Source: a bacterium (GTDB lineage: Bacteria > Myxococcota > UBA727 > JAUIJE01). Taken from it: DNA of 64,000 nt. A program made the translations under genes and the position numbers. Of this stretch, positions 7,685-17,092 are shown in pieces; the stretch's first letter is position 1; every line of letters starts with the position of its first letter. The stretch covers positions 124,001-188,000 of the forward strand of contig JAUIJE010000017.1 in NCBI GenBank assembly GCA_030431455.1. Direction: 5' to 3'. Under the pieces are notes generated by a model that searched no databases, was not told where the DNA came from, and saw only the letters and a list, made by a program, of their open reading frames with translations.

Positions 7685-9583
7685 TCAGGGCGGGACCTCG
7701 AACACCCGCTGCCAGCTGACGTCCAGGGCCCCCGCGCCGCGGTCGGGCCGCTCCGCCACCAACAGCCACACCCGTTCGCCGGGGATGTACGTGGCCGCGC
7801 CCCGGTCCACCACGGTGTGCGACGGCATGCCCAGCGGACCGAGCAGCCCCCCGCGGTCGTCGAGCGGACGCAGCGCGCGGCGGTATTGCCGCAGCCGTTC
7901 GTACGCCAAGAACCGGTCGCGCCGGGTCGGTCCTTCGATGGCCACGCGTCCCTGACGCGCCGACTCGGTGACGATCCAGACATCGATGAATCCGCCGTGC
8001 ACCGGGGACAGCGGGACCGGGCCCGCGGGGCGAATGACCCCCAGGCGGTACAAGCGCTCCACGTTGCGTGCGGTGTCGTGCACGAAGTTGAAATGGAAGT
8101 AGTCGATGAAGGGAATGACATTGTGGTGGGTGCCGCCGGGAACCGAGGCCAAGCCCACCACCGCGGCGAGGGCGAACAGCCCCAGCGGGCGCACCACCCG
8201 CCCCGGGGGAAGCGGGGGCCGCCGGCGCCGCCCCCCCACCGGCGTCACGCTGGCGAAGGCCACGGTGGCGAGGGGCAAAAACAAAATGCCACTGGAGGCA
8301 AAGATGACGAGGTGGATCACAAACATTGTGGGGGGCAACACCCAACGCGCGGGGCGCCAGAACACCGCCGCCACCCACAAGAGCTCGACCACCATGGTGC
8401 TCGCGCAGGCGAGCGCGTCGAGGGCGGGCGCGGCCGCGAACACCCCCTCGGCTTGGGCGGCGGTCCACGACCAGGGCCACGGCGGCACCGCCCCGTGCCA
8501 CACCTCCATCGCGGTCTTGAGATAGGCGAGGTCGGCGTGCACCCACCAGTCGTCGATCACGAGCTTGGACAGGCCGGTGGCCATGTACACGGCGCCGAAA
8601 TAGACCGCCACCCACAGCCCCCAGGTCGCGGCGGGGCGCGTGGCCGGCGCATCGCCGAACACCGCGCCGAAGCGCCACGGGGCGCACGCGGCGAACACCG
8701 CCACCGCCAGCGCGGGCTCGAGGTCGGGCAGCTGGCCCCGGTACAACCACATCGCCCCCTCGAACAGCAACGAAGGCAAGAGCGCGACGAGCACCCATCC
8801 CCGTCGGGGCCGAAACGCCACCAACAGCCAGAGCCCGGCGATCGCCGGGGGCGTCCACGCCGCCCCGGCCGCGGTGGCCAAGAACGTCCGGGCAAACGCG
8901 CGGCCCACCCCCATCGCCGCCGCGGGAGAAAACGTGGCTAGCTCGAGCCCGTCCTGCAGCACGGGGAACGCCCCCGCGTCGACGGACAGGTACCGCCAGG
9001 CGCACAGCGCGGCCGCGAGCCGCAGCAACGTTCGGTTGTCGGCGGGACGGCGGGCGAGCAGGTGCCGCCGCCAGAACGATCGCGTCCGCGCCAGCCACGG
9101 CCAGAGCGCGACGAGCATGAGCCAGACCAGCACCACCGGCGCCACCCCGGGGGGCAGGCCCCGCCCCTCGAGGAACGTCAGCGCCGAGCCGCGCCGGACC
9201 AGCTCATACCGGTGGCGGCCGGTGCGCGGGTCCTCGTCGTCGGAGGGCGCGAGCAACAGGGTCTGGCCCCAGGCCGAGTAACGACCCCCGCCGCGGGCGC
9301 GGATGTCGTCGTGAAAGTCGTGGCGCTGCAGGGGCCGGCCGTCTTCGAGCACCCCCGCAATGCCACTGCTCGCGATGTGCCACCCCCGCAGCCCCACCCG
9401 GTAGGCATGCCCGGTGTCATGGCCGAAGGCGTCCGCGGGCACCGGGGTGGTCCACGACGGCCAGGGCAGCATCAGCAGCACCGCCAACGTGCCCGCCAGC
9501 CAGGGCACGACCCGCAGGCGCGGCGCGGTGTACGCCCGCCAGCTCCAGGTCCAGGGGTGACGGCGCCACCAAGGTCTAGCCAT
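7685..9583 (-). CDS. Polytopic membrane protein, HTTM/VKGC-like (tentative)
   Basis: The 632-residue product (ATG at 9581-9583; the frame stays open further but overlaps the divergent gene's leader) is Arg- and Trp-rich with many hydrophobic helices. It has a soluble loop after the first helix and a soluble C-terminal part of about 130 residues. The middle region (YFGAVYMATGLSKL, then DWW and later MFVIHLVIFASSGILFLPLA) recalls HTTM-domain proteins related to vitamin K-dependent gamma-carboxylase. I cannot confirm a catalytic residue. It lies 44 bp upstream of the methyltransferase gene on the same strand and is divergent from the glycosyltransferase at 9711. Function unknown. Confidence 0.65.
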   Translation of the reverse strand: MARPWWRRHPWTWSWRAYTAPRLRVVPWLAGTLAVLLMLPWPSWTTPVPADAFGHDTGHAYRVGLRGWHIASSGIAGVLEDGRPLQRHDFHDDIRARGGGRYSAWGQTLLLAPSDDEDPRTGRHRYELVRRGSALTFLEGRGLPPGVAPVVLVWLMLVALWPWLARTRSFWRRHLLARRPADNRTLLRLAAALCAWRYLSVDAGAFPVLQDGLELATFSPAAAMGVGRAFARTFLATAAGAAWTPPAIAGLWLLVAFRPRRGWVLVALLPSLLFEGAMWLYRGQLPDLEPALAVAVFAACAPWRFGAVFGDAPATRPAATWGLWVAVYFGAVYMATGLSKLVIDDWWVHADLAYLKTAMEVWHGAVPPWPWSWTAAQAEGVFAAAPALDALACASTMVVELLWVAAVFWRPARWVLPPTMFVIHLVIFASSGILFLPLATVAFASVTPVGGRRRRPPLPPGRVVRPLGLFALAAVVGLASVPGGTHHNVIPFIDYFHFNFVHDTARNVERLYRLGVIRPAGPVPLSPVHGGFIDVWIVTESARQGRVAIEGPTRRDRFLAYERLRQYRRALRPLDDRGGLLGPLGMPSHTVVDRGAATYIPGERVWLLVAERPDRGAGALDVSWQRVFEVPP

Positions 9584-9710
9584 CGACGTCCACCGCGCGC
9601 GGGGCATGCTCCATGGCGCGATCGTAGTCCACGCCCGGCGACGAGGTCGAGCCAGGGCCCGTTTGCGACGCTCGACCACGGGGCGAACGCTTTCGAGTAA
9701 TGTGCCGGCC

Positions 9711-11045
9711 ATGGCCGTCCTGCCAGACCAACTGCGGGTGGACGTGAGCTATCCAGAGCTTCACGCGTTTTTGGCCCCCGACGCCGCGACCCAGCCGTTC
9801 GGGGGGGCCGAGGTCCGGGCCACCCTCACCGGGCTGTTGCTGCGCGACCGGGGGTTCGCGGTGCGCTTTGTGGTGCACGCGCACCGGGGACGCGCCCCGG
9901 CCAGCTTCGACGGCGTGCCGGTCATCGCCATCGATCCCCCCCGCCGCGATTGGCTCGACGACGCGTCGCACGACGCGGGACGCCGGGTGCGCGCGGCGGT
10001 GGGCCGCGGGCTCGACGCCAAGAGCGCGCCCGCCGCGGCCGCGGCCCTCGCGTGGGGGGCCAACACCGCCCGGGGGTGGGCGCGCCAGGGCCGTGGGTTG
10101 TTCGCGCCCAGGCCCCACCCCGAGCTGCTCGCGGCCCCCGCGGACATCACGCTGTGCTTCTTTGCGTCCCCGTTTCACGCCCGCACGTTCGCGGCCGCGC
10201 AAAGGACCGGCACCACCCGGATCTATTGCCCCACCGACGACGAGCAGCTGCGGTCGCGCACCGACGCCCGCCAGCGCCTGATCACCCGCTACCTGGTGCG
10301 CCACGCCGACGGCATCCTCGCCCAGACCCCCGAGCAGCGTCGCCTCCTCCCGGAGACGGCCCAAGCCCGGGCCGAGGTCTTCTTCAACCCCGCGCCCCGC
10401 TTGTCATGGTTTCCCCACCTCGCGCAGGCCGCCCACCCCGCCCCGGACACGCCCTACGCCCTGTGGATCGGCCGCGACAACCGACACAAAAACCCCGCGG
10501 CGCTGCTCGCGCTCGCCGAGGCGCTCCCCGACGTGCGTTTTCAGGCGGTGATGACCCACCCCGCGGGGCAGGACACCCACGAGGTCTGGCGCGACCGATT
10601 GCCCGCCCACGTCCAGCTGCACCGCCGAGTCCCCTTCCAGGATGCAGCGGCATTGATCGAAGGGGCGCGGGTGTTTGTGTCCACGTCTCGCTGGGAAGGC
10701 TTCGCCAATACGTTCCTGCAGGCGGCCGCGGCCGGGGTCCCGGTGGCGAGCCTGCATGTGGACCCGGCCAAGCTGCTGTCCCGCGAGGTGCTCGGGCGCT
10801 TCGCCGCCCACGACCCCACCCGGCTGCAAAGCGACGTCCGGCGGCTGATGGTCGATGACGAGCTTCACGCCCGCATCGGGCGGAGGGCCCGCGCCCACGT
10901 CGAACAACACCACGATCCCGACCGCTACGGCGATGCCCTCGCCGGTTGGTTGCGGCGGGTGTACGCCACCCGCCGCGGACGGCGCCGTCCGCGGTTGGAC
11001 ACCCGCGTCCGGGGTGCAGCACAATCCGGCCAGAGAGGCGATTGA
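9711..11045 (+). CDS. GT-B glycosyltransferase (GT4-like), paralogue of the N-terminal half of the fusion at 12897
   Basis: This 444-residue protein has a GT-B layout. The N-terminal half contains QPFGGAEVRATLTGLLLRDR and an SFHAR-like donor cleft region, and the C-terminal half contains YALWIGRDNRHKNPAAL and WEGFANTFLQAAAAGVPV. The last segment is the GT4 E-x7-E position, but the second Glu is Gln (E-GFANTFL-Q). The same replacement occurs in the paralogous domain at 12897. The ATG at 9711 was chosen because homology to the paralogue begins just after it. It probably adds one sugar of the exported polysaccharide. The stop codon is 2 bp from the asparagine-synthase-like start, so translation is likely coupled. 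Confidence 0.88.
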   Translation: MAVLPDQLRVDVSYPELHAFLAPDAATQPFGGAEVRATLTGLLLRDRGFAVRFVVHAHRGRAPASFDGVPVIAIDPPRRDWLDDASHDAGRRVRAAVGRGLDAKSAPAAAAALAWGANTARGWARQGRGLFAPRPHPELLAAPADITLCFFASPFHARTFAAAQRTGTTRIYCPTDDEQLRSRTDARQRLITRYLVRHADGILAQTPEQRRLLPETAQARAEVFFNPAPRLSWFPHLAQAAHPAPDTPYALWIGRDNRHKNPAALLALAEALPDVRFQAVMTHPAGQDTHEVWRDRLPAHVQLHRRVPFQDAAALIEGARVFVSTSRWEGFANTFLQAAAAGVPVASLHVDPAKLLSREVLGRFAAHDPTRLQSDVRRLMVDDELHARIGRRARAHVEQHHDPDRYGDALAGWLRRVYATRRGRRRPRLDTRVRGAAQSGQRGD

Positions 11046-11047
11046 GC

Positions 11048-12853
11048 ATGTGCGGCATCGGCGGGCGGGTCGACTTTGCAGGACAGCCGGTGGCGCCGGC
11101 GGCGCTGGCGCGGTCTCTGGCCCGGCTCGCCCCGCGCGGCCCGGACGGCGAAGGGGTACACACCGCGGCGTCGGGTCAAGCGACATTGTGGCACCGGCGG
11201 TTGGCGATCGTGGATCTGAGCCCGGCCGGGGCGCAGCCCATGGTCACCCCCGACGGTCGGTACACCCTCGTCGGCAACGGTGAGATCTACAACCACGCCC
11301 GGTTGCGCGCGGCGCTGCAGGCCGCGGGGCATCGGTTCGTGGGGCACTCGGACAACGAAGTGTTGCTGCATGGCTTCGCGGCTTGGGGCCCAAAACTCGC
11401 CGAACGGCTCGACGGCATCTTCGCGTTCGCGGTGTGGGACGATGAAGAGCGCGCGCTTTTTTTGGCCCGGGACCGCATGGGGGTCAAGCCGCTGTTCTAC
11501 GCCCCGACCCCGGGGGGCGTATCCTTTGCGTCGACGGTGGACGCCCTCGTCGACGTGGCGCCCCGGCCGGACCGGGATGCGTTTGCACACTATTGGGCGT
11601 TCGGTTTTTTCGCCCACGGCCGCTCCGCGCTCCGCGGGGTGCACAAGGTCGACCCCGGGCATTGGATGACGGTGAGCCGCGGCGCCACCGACACCCGCCG
11701 GTACGCCCGGCCCGTGCCCCAGCCCGCCGAGGACCGGTCGCGCGACGAGTGGGTCGACGCCATCGACGACGAACTGCAACGCAGCGTGCGCGACCAGCTG
11801 ATGAGCGACGTGCCCTGCGGCGTGTTCCTCTCGGGGGGCATCGACTCCGGGCTGCTCTGTACCCTCGCGGCCCAGGCCTCGGACAAGCCGCTCCACGCGT
11901 TTTCGCTGGGGTTCGCGGCCTGGGACGACGAGCTTCCCCTCGCCCGGGCCACCGCCCGGCACGCGGGGGTGACCCACGTCGCGGCCCAGGTACACCCCGA
12001 CGAGGTGCTGCAGAGCCTGCCCGACATCGTCGACGCCTACGATGAGCCGCTCGCGGACACGTCGGTGATCCCCACGTATTTTGTCTCGCGGCTCGCCCGC
12101 GCCCACGGCGTGCCCGTGGTCCTGTCCGGCGACGCCGGGGACGAACTGTTCGCCGGCTACCGCCGCTATCCAGAGTTGCTCCGCCGGTACCGCCGGACCT
12201 GGCCGCTGTCGGGCCACTTCCCGCGCCTCGACCGCCAGGTCATGGGGTACCGGTTGAGCAAAATCATCCGCGCCGGGGCCCTCGACTGGCTGCGCGAGAC
12301 GTTGCCCCCTGACCGCCTCGGCCCCCTGCTCGGCCCGTCGATGGCGCGGTCGATGCCGCGCGGCGTTCACCCCGGGCTCGCGTTCCAGTTGGGCGACCTC
12401 GAGCAGTACCTGCCCCTGGACCTCTTGACCAAGGTCGATCGGGCGTCGATGGCGCACGCCATCGAAGCGCGGGTTCCGTTCTTGAGCAACGGCCTGGTCG
12501 ACCTCGCGATGCGCATTCCCCCGACGCTGCAGCACGACCAGCCCGAGACCAAGCCGTTGCTCCGGGCGGTGGCCGCGCGGCACCTGCCGGCCGAGGTGTG
12601 CCGGGCCCCCAAGGAGGGCTTCGCCCTCCCCTTCGAAGGGCCGTTTCGCGGGCTGCGCGAATCCCTGGCCCAAAAGCTCGCGCCCGATGGTGCCCTCGTC
12701 GCCCACGGCCTGCTCGAGCACGCGCACTACCAGTCCGGCCTCGTCCACCCCCGCGCGGCCCAGAACTGGGCGGTGATCCTCGCCGAGCTCTGGGCGCGCC
12801 GCCACCTCGACGGGCAGTCCCTCGACGAGATGCGCGCGCTGCTCACGGGGTGA
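11048..12853 (+). CDS. asnB: Asparagine synthase (glutamine-hydrolysing)-like amidotransferase
   Basis: The 601-residue enzyme begins MCGIGG, giving the N-terminal nucleophile Cys after Met removal. It has the glutaminase domain (RLAIVDLSPAGAQPM, GNGEIYNH) to about residue 190, and an ATP-pyrophosphatase domain with the P-loop SGGIDSG near residue 264 and LSGDAGDELFAGY. All catalytic signatures are present. Stand-alone AsnB makes asparagine, but close relatives in O-antigen clusters amidate uronic acids or other carboxylates. Its tight fit between glycosyltransferase genes favours that role here. Which acceptor is used cannot be read from sequence. Confidence 0.92.
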   Translation: MCGIGGRVDFAGQPVAPAALARSLARLAPRGPDGEGVHTAASGQATLWHRRLAIVDLSPAGAQPMVTPDGRYTLVGNGEIYNHARLRAALQAAGHRFVGHSDNEVLLHGFAAWGPKLAERLDGIFAFAVWDDEERALFLARDRMGVKPLFYAPTPGGVSFASTVDALVDVAPRPDRDAFAHYWAFGFFAHGRSALRGVHKVDPGHWMTVSRGATDTRRYARPVPQPAEDRSRDEWVDAIDDELQRSVRDQLMSDVPCGVFLSGGIDSGLLCTLAAQASDKPLHAFSLGFAAWDDELPLARATARHAGVTHVAAQVHPDEVLQSLPDIVDAYDEPLADTSVIPTYFVSRLARAHGVPVVLSGDAGDELFAGYRRYPELLRRYRRTWPLSGHFPRLDRQVMGYRLSKIIRAGALDWLRETLPPDRLGPLLGPSMARSMPRGVHPGLAFQLGDLEQYLPLDLLTKVDRASMAHAIEARVPFLSNGLVDLAMRIPPTLQHDQPETKPLLRAVAARHLPAEVCRAPKEGFALPFEGPFRGLRESLAQKLAPDGALVAHGLLEHAHYQSGLVHPRAAQNWAVILAELWARRHLDGQSLDEMRALLTG

Positions 12854-12896
12854 GAAAAGGCGCGCCCGCCGGTCCGATGCGATAGGACATGTCATT

Positions 12897-14792
12897 GTGC
12901 GGGTGCTCATCGTCGCTCCCTTTGCCCACCACGTGGTCTGTCCCGCCGACCGGTCGCACCGCTTCGGCGGGACCGAGGTGCGCGCGGTGACGTTCGCCCG
13001 GCTGCTCGCCGCCCGCGGACTCGACGTTCGGCTCGGCGTGTCCGCGGCCCACGCCCGGGTGCCCGCCACCGTGGCCGGGGTGCCCACCCGGGTGGGCATG
13101 CCCGCGCGCGGTCCCTTTCACGCCTGGCAGGCCGCGGCAAAAGCCCAGCTCCCCCGCGACGAGAACGGCCGGTGGTCGTGGCGGCCGGGGCCGCTGGCCG
13201 CGCCGGTCGCGCTCGGGGCCCGGATGGTGGACGTGGCCGCCCGGCGCCTGCGCCCCCCCGCCCCCCCCGAGGTGAACTTTCACCTCGGTCACGTCGACGC
13301 CGCGGTGGTGTTCGGCACCCACCCGTTCTGCGCGGGCGCGGTGCGCGGCCTGCGCGCTTCGCCCCGCACGTTCATTGCGTATGCATTGGTCAACGACACC
13401 GACCTGTCCGACGATGACCAACAGACCCGGGCCGTGGACAAGCGGCGCGTCCTCGACGAGGTGGACGAGCTCTGGGCCCAGACCTCGGCCCAGGTCGACC
13501 AGGCCGCGCGCCGCGGCCACCGGGCCGCGCTGGTGCCCAACCCGCCACCCGACCTCGGGCTCCCCGACGCCACGCCCCCCGACGGGCCCCCGTACGTGTT
13601 GTGGGTGGGCCGCGACACGCGGCAAAAACGGCTCGACCACGCCTTGGACCTCGCCGCGCGCTGTCCCGCGATCGCCTTTCGCGTCATCGTCGATGGCGGC
13701 CCCACCGAGGCGCGGGCCGTGCCCGCCAATGTCTCGCTGCACCCTGGGCTCGATTTTGCCACCACCGCCGCCTGGGTGCGCGGGGCCCGGCTGCTGGTCA
13801 ACACCTCTGACCACGAGGGATTTCCCAACACATTCCTCCAGGCCGCGGCCGCGGGCGTGCCCATCATCTCCCTGCGCGTCGACCCCGCGTCCATGCTCGC
13901 CACCGGGGGCGCGGGGGCTTGTGGCCACGGCGATCTCGCGGACACCGCGCGTCTCCTCCAACAGCATTGGGACGACGACCGCGTCCGCGCCGCCGCCGCC
14001 GCGTCCGCCCGGCGCTTCCTCGACGCCCACCACGACCCAGACCGCATCGCCGACGCCGCGGTGGCGCGCCTGCAACACGGCCGCGCGGCAAAAGAGAGCG
14101 CGGCGGCCGCCTTCCGCACCCGGACCGGGGAAGAGCCCCGGACCAGCCGCGCCTATTACGCCCGCCGCGAGCTCGCCGCCGCCTACGCCCGGCAGGTGCC
14201 GCGCGCGCTCACCGGCCGGAGCGACCTCACCGTGCTCGACTACGGCGCGGGCAACAGCCCCTACCGCCCCCTGCTCGCGCCCTACCTCGGGACCTACCTG
14301 CGCGCGGACATCGACCCCGGCGGGGACGTCCCACTTTTGCCCGACGGCCGCATCGACCGGGCCGCGGCCAGCGTCGACGTGGTCTTGTCCTCGCAGGTGC
14401 TCGAGCACGTGCCCGACCCCGCCGCCTACCTCCAAGAAGCCCGCCGGGTGCTGCGCCCCGGGGGCACCCTGTTGTTGTCCACCCACGGGATGTGGCCCCA
14501 CCACCCCGACCCCCAGGACCTGTGGCGCTGGACCACCGATGGCCTGTGCACCCTGTTCGAACAAAACCAGTTCGTGGTCGACGACATCGAAGCGATCCAG
14601 GGCATGGCCGCCACCGGGGTGCAGCTGGTGCAAGACGCCCTCGCCCCCCGCCTGCCCGGCCGGCTGCGCCCCCTGCTGTACGCCCCGGCCCAGCTCGCGA
14701 TGCAGCTGCTCGACGCCGCCACCCCCGCGCGCCTTTTGCACCACAACGCGGCGGTGTTCTTGGTGACCGCGCATCCAAGCGAGTCTCCATGA
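12897..14792 (+). CDS. Fusion protein: GT-B glycosyltransferase plus class I methyltransferase
   Basis: The 631-residue product starts at GTG 12897 (MRVLIVAPF, a typical GT-B opening). Residues 1 to about 400 are a glycosyltransferase with HRFGGTEVRAVTFARLLAAR, YVLWVGRDTRQKRLDHAL and EGFPNTFLQAAAAGVPI. Residues about 415-631 are a SAM methyltransferase with motif LTVLDYGAGNSPYRPLLAPY, VDVVLSSQVLEHVPDP and LRPGGTLLLSTHG. The first half is a paralogue of the protein encoded at 9711. A single chain that both adds and methylates a sugar would fit chain capping before ABC export; that is inference. The stop overlaps the next start as ATGA. Confidence 0.9.
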   Translation: MRVLIVAPFAHHVVCPADRSHRFGGTEVRAVTFARLLAARGLDVRLGVSAAHARVPATVAGVPTRVGMPARGPFHAWQAAAKAQLPRDENGRWSWRPGPLAAPVALGARMVDVAARRLRPPAPPEVNFHLGHVDAAVVFGTHPFCAGAVRGLRASPRTFIAYALVNDTDLSDDDQQTRAVDKRRVLDEVDELWAQTSAQVDQAARRGHRAALVPNPPPDLGLPDATPPDGPPYVLWVGRDTRQKRLDHALDLAARCPAIAFRVIVDGGPTEARAVPANVSLHPGLDFATTAAWVRGARLLVNTSDHEGFPNTFLQAAAAGVPIISLRVDPASMLATGGAGACGHGDLADTARLLQQHWDDDRVRAAAAASARRFLDAHHDPDRIADAAVARLQHGRAAKESAAAAFRTRTGEEPRTSRAYYARRELAAAYARQVPRALTGRSDLTVLDYGAGNSPYRPLLAPYLGTYLRADIDPGGDVPLLPDGRIDRAAASVDVVLSSQVLEHVPDPAAYLQEARRVLRPGGTLLLSTHGMWPHHPDPQDLWRWTTDGLCTLFEQNQFVVDDIEAIQGMAATGVQLVQDALAPRLPGRLRPLLYAPAQLAMQLLDAATPARLLHHNAAVFLVTAHPSESP

Positions 14793-15901
14793 ACATTGTG
14801 CTCGCCCGCCCGGTGGCCCGGTCCTACAGCGGCACGTTCATCGAGACCCAGACCCGGCGCCTGCCCGCGGCCCACACCCTGGACGTGCCTTACGGCCCGG
14901 GCACACGTTTTGACATTCGCACAATTATCGAACTCAGCCGCGAGGGCCTCCGCGGCCTCCGCGCCCGGGCCCCCGCCCCCCACGGCCGGGCCGACGCCGC
15001 GTCCCAGACGTTGCTGGCCAAACGCTTGCGCGCCCTCGCCCCCGACGTGGTGCTGGTCCACTACGGCCCCACCGCCGCGGGCCTGGTCCGCGCCTGCCGC
15101 GCCGCCGACGTCCCCTTGGTCGCGCATTTTCACGGCTACGACGTCTGGCGCACCGAGGCGCGCCGGCGGTGGCTCGACCGCTACCGCGAGGTCTTCGCCA
15201 CCGCGGCGGGGCTGGTCGCGGTGTCCTCGTCGATGCGCCAGGAGCTCATCCGGCTCGGCGCCCCCCCCGACAAGGTCTGGCTCATCCCCTGCGGGGCCGA
15301 CGTCGATCCCGCACGGCGCGCGGACCCGGCCACCGCGCCCCCCCGGCTGGTCAGCGTCGGGCGGCTGGTGGCCAAAAAGGGCACCGCCCATGCGCTCACC
15401 GCCCTCGCCGCCCACCGGGCGCGCGGGGGACAGGCCACCCTCACCATCGTCGGCCGCGGCCCCCTCGGGCCCAGCCTGCGTCGCCAGGCCGAGACCCTTG
15501 GCCTCGAAGACGCAGTGACATTCACCGGGGCCTTGCCCCACCCCCGGGTGCTCGATCTGCTCGAGCACGCGCGGGCGTTGGTGCACCACTCGGTGGTGGC
15601 CCCCGACGGGGACCGCGAGGGCACCCCGGTGACGGTGATGGAGGCCGGGGCGCTCGGCCTGCCTGTGCTGGGCTCCCGGCACGAGGGCATCGCCGACGTG
15701 GTCATCGACCACGAGACCGGCCGCCTCGCCGACGAGGGGGACGTCGACGCCCTCGCCGCCCACATCGACGAAGTCTGCGCCGACCCCGGCCTCGCCGCGT
15801 CGTGGGGCCGGGCCGCCCGCCGGCGGGTGCAGCAACATTTTACCGCCGACGTCACCGTGGCCCGGCTGCGCGCTCAGCTCAAAAACGTCGCCAAGCGTTG
15901 A
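14789..15901 (+). CDS. GT4-family glycosyltransferase
   Basis: The 370-residue protein has the GT-B arrangement: VLVHYGPTAAGLVRACRAA and LVAHFHGYDVW in the acceptor half, then LVSVGRLVAKKGTAHALTAL and the intact E-x7-E element EGTPVTVMEAGALGLPV in the donor half. The ATG at 14789 overlaps the preceding stop codon (ATGA), which fixes the start and implies coupled translation. The gene ends inside the last 28 bp of the convergent glycosyltransferase gene at 15874. Sugar specificity is not visible. Confidence 0.92.
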   Translation: MNIVLARPVARSYSGTFIETQTRRLPAAHTLDVPYGPGTRFDIRTIIELSREGLRGLRARAPAPHGRADAASQTLLAKRLRALAPDVVLVHYGPTAAGLVRACRAADVPLVAHFHGYDVWRTEARRRWLDRYREVFATAAGLVAVSSSMRQELIRLGAPPDKVWLIPCGADVDPARRADPATAPPRLVSVGRLVAKKGTAHALTALAAHRARGGQATLTIVGRGPLGPSLRRQAETLGLEDAVTFTGALPHPRVLDLLEHARALVHHSVVAPDGDREGTPVTVMEAGALGLPVLGSRHEGIADVVIDHETGRLADEGDVDALAAHIDEVCADPGLAASWGRAARRRVQQHFTADVTVARLRAQLKNVAKR

Positions 15902-17028
15902 TGCTGCTCTTCGACGCGGCGCGCGTAGGTGTTGTCCCGGGCCAGGCGTTCGCGGCCGGCGCGCCCCGCCCCCGGGTCGACCAGCACCCGCCGCAGCGCG
16001 GACACGGTGGCGGCGGGGGCATCGGCAAAGTGCACCTCTGGCTCGGCCTCGCCGAGGTCGGAAAACCGGGTGGCCACCACCGCGCGCCCGGCGATGAACA
16101 CCTCGTACAACTTCAGCGGGACCCCGATGTGGCGCTGGTTGGGCCCCCGGGCGTAGGGCAGCCACACCGCGTCGACGTGGGCGAGCACCGCGGGGACATC
16201 GCGGTGGGGCAGCGCCCCGGCAAAGTGCACGTGGTCAAGTCCGCGCAGCGCGCGCACCCCCGGCGCTTTGTCGTCGACCGGCCCCACGAACACAAACGTC
16301 ACGTCGCGCATCGCCCGGGCCACGTCGTGGACCAGGCCGAGATCGAGCCGGTCGTTGACCGGGCCGAGGTAGAGCACGCGGGGCCCGGGGCGCGCGGACA
16401 GCCACCCCGGCGGGGTCTTGTCCGCCTCGTCCCACCACCGGGCGTCGACGGCGTGGCCAAACGCAAACGTGGGCAAGTGCAGACTCTGCAGCCGGTCGCG
16501 GTGGGCGGGACTCGACGTAAACACCACGTCGGCCCCGCGCACGGTCTCGCGCTCCAGCGCCAACGCGGGCTCGTCCGCGGCGCGGTACCCGGGCAGATCG
16601 AAGCAGTAGTACACCCGGAGCGCGCGGGCGGGCCCGATGCCCCACAGCCCGCGGCCGAGCGGCATCTGCAATAACATGGTCACATCGGGCACAAACCCGT
16701 GCCCGCGGAGCGCCGCGCGCACGGTCAGGAGAAGCCCCGGATGCGACAGCGCGCGCGCGATGCGCCCCACCCCGTCCCGGCGCTCAAAGCCCGGCCAGGC
16801 TGGGCCCAGCGTGAGGTTGTGCACGCCGTCGGCGACCTCGACCAGGCGCCCCGCGTGGCGCGCGGCGACGGCCCAGCCCGGCCCCCGGCCCAGCCCGCGC
16901 GGCCCGTCGACGTAGACCACGTCGTGGCCCGCCGCGCCGTAGGCGCGCATCAGGTGGTGCATGGCCCGCGGCGGCGACGAGGCCCGGGCCGCGTCCCAGG
17001 GGATGTAACCGAGCGCGAGGATGCGCAG
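15874..17028 (-). CDS. GT-B glycosyltransferase, probable CTG start
   Basis: The C-terminal two thirds (VLYLGPVNDRLDLGLVHDVA, HIGVPLKLYEVFIAGRAVVA) is a GT-B donor domain of the TuaH/GT4 type. The first ATG, at 16960-16962, would begin in the middle of the first Rossmann unit (MHHLMRAYGAAGHDVVYVDG). The frame stays open upstream and reads LRILALGYIPWDAARASS, a canonical GT-B first strand, from a CTG codon at 17026-17028. AAGGAG (17035-17040) stands exactly 6 nt before it, so I take CTG as the start (384 aa); the conservative alternative is 16962 (362 aa). It is divergent from the GT2 gene at 17093. Confidence 0.85.
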   Translation of the reverse strand: MRILALGYIPWDAARASSPPRAMHHLMRAYGAAGHDVVYVDGPRGLGRGPGWAVAARHAGRLVEVADGVHNLTLGPAWPGFERRDGVGRIARALSHPGLLLTVRAALRGHGFVPDVTMLLQMPLGRGLWGIGPARALRVYYCFDLPGYRAADEPALALERETVRGADVVFTSSPAHRDRLQSLHLPTFAFGHAVDARWWDEADKTPPGWLSARPGPRVLYLGPVNDRLDLGLVHDVARAMRDVTFVFVGPVDDKAPGVRALRGLDHVHFAGALPHRDVPAVLAHVDAVWLPYARGPNQRHIGVPLKLYEVFIAGRAVVATRFSDLGEAEPEVHFADAPAATVSALRRVLVDPGAGRAGRERLARDNTYARRVEEQHQRLATFLS

Positions 17029-17034
17029 CGCGAA

Positions 17035-17040
17035 CTCCTT
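17035..17040 (-). promoter_or_regulatory. Ribosome binding site deciding the CTG start at 17028
   Basis: On the minus strand AAGGAG is followed by 6 nt and then CTG. No ATG, GTG or TTG lies in frame between this site and the ATG at 16962, which is 72 nt away and too far to be served by it. Confidence 0.6.
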
Positions 17041-17092
17041 GGTCGATGCCGCGCAGTCTATGCCAGCGGCCCGGTTGTGTCAGAATCGCGCC

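Noticed and set aside
10925-14774. Two long minus-strand frames opposite the asparagine-synthase and fusion genes
   Set aside because: Antisense to genes with complete catalytic motifs; no independent similarity.
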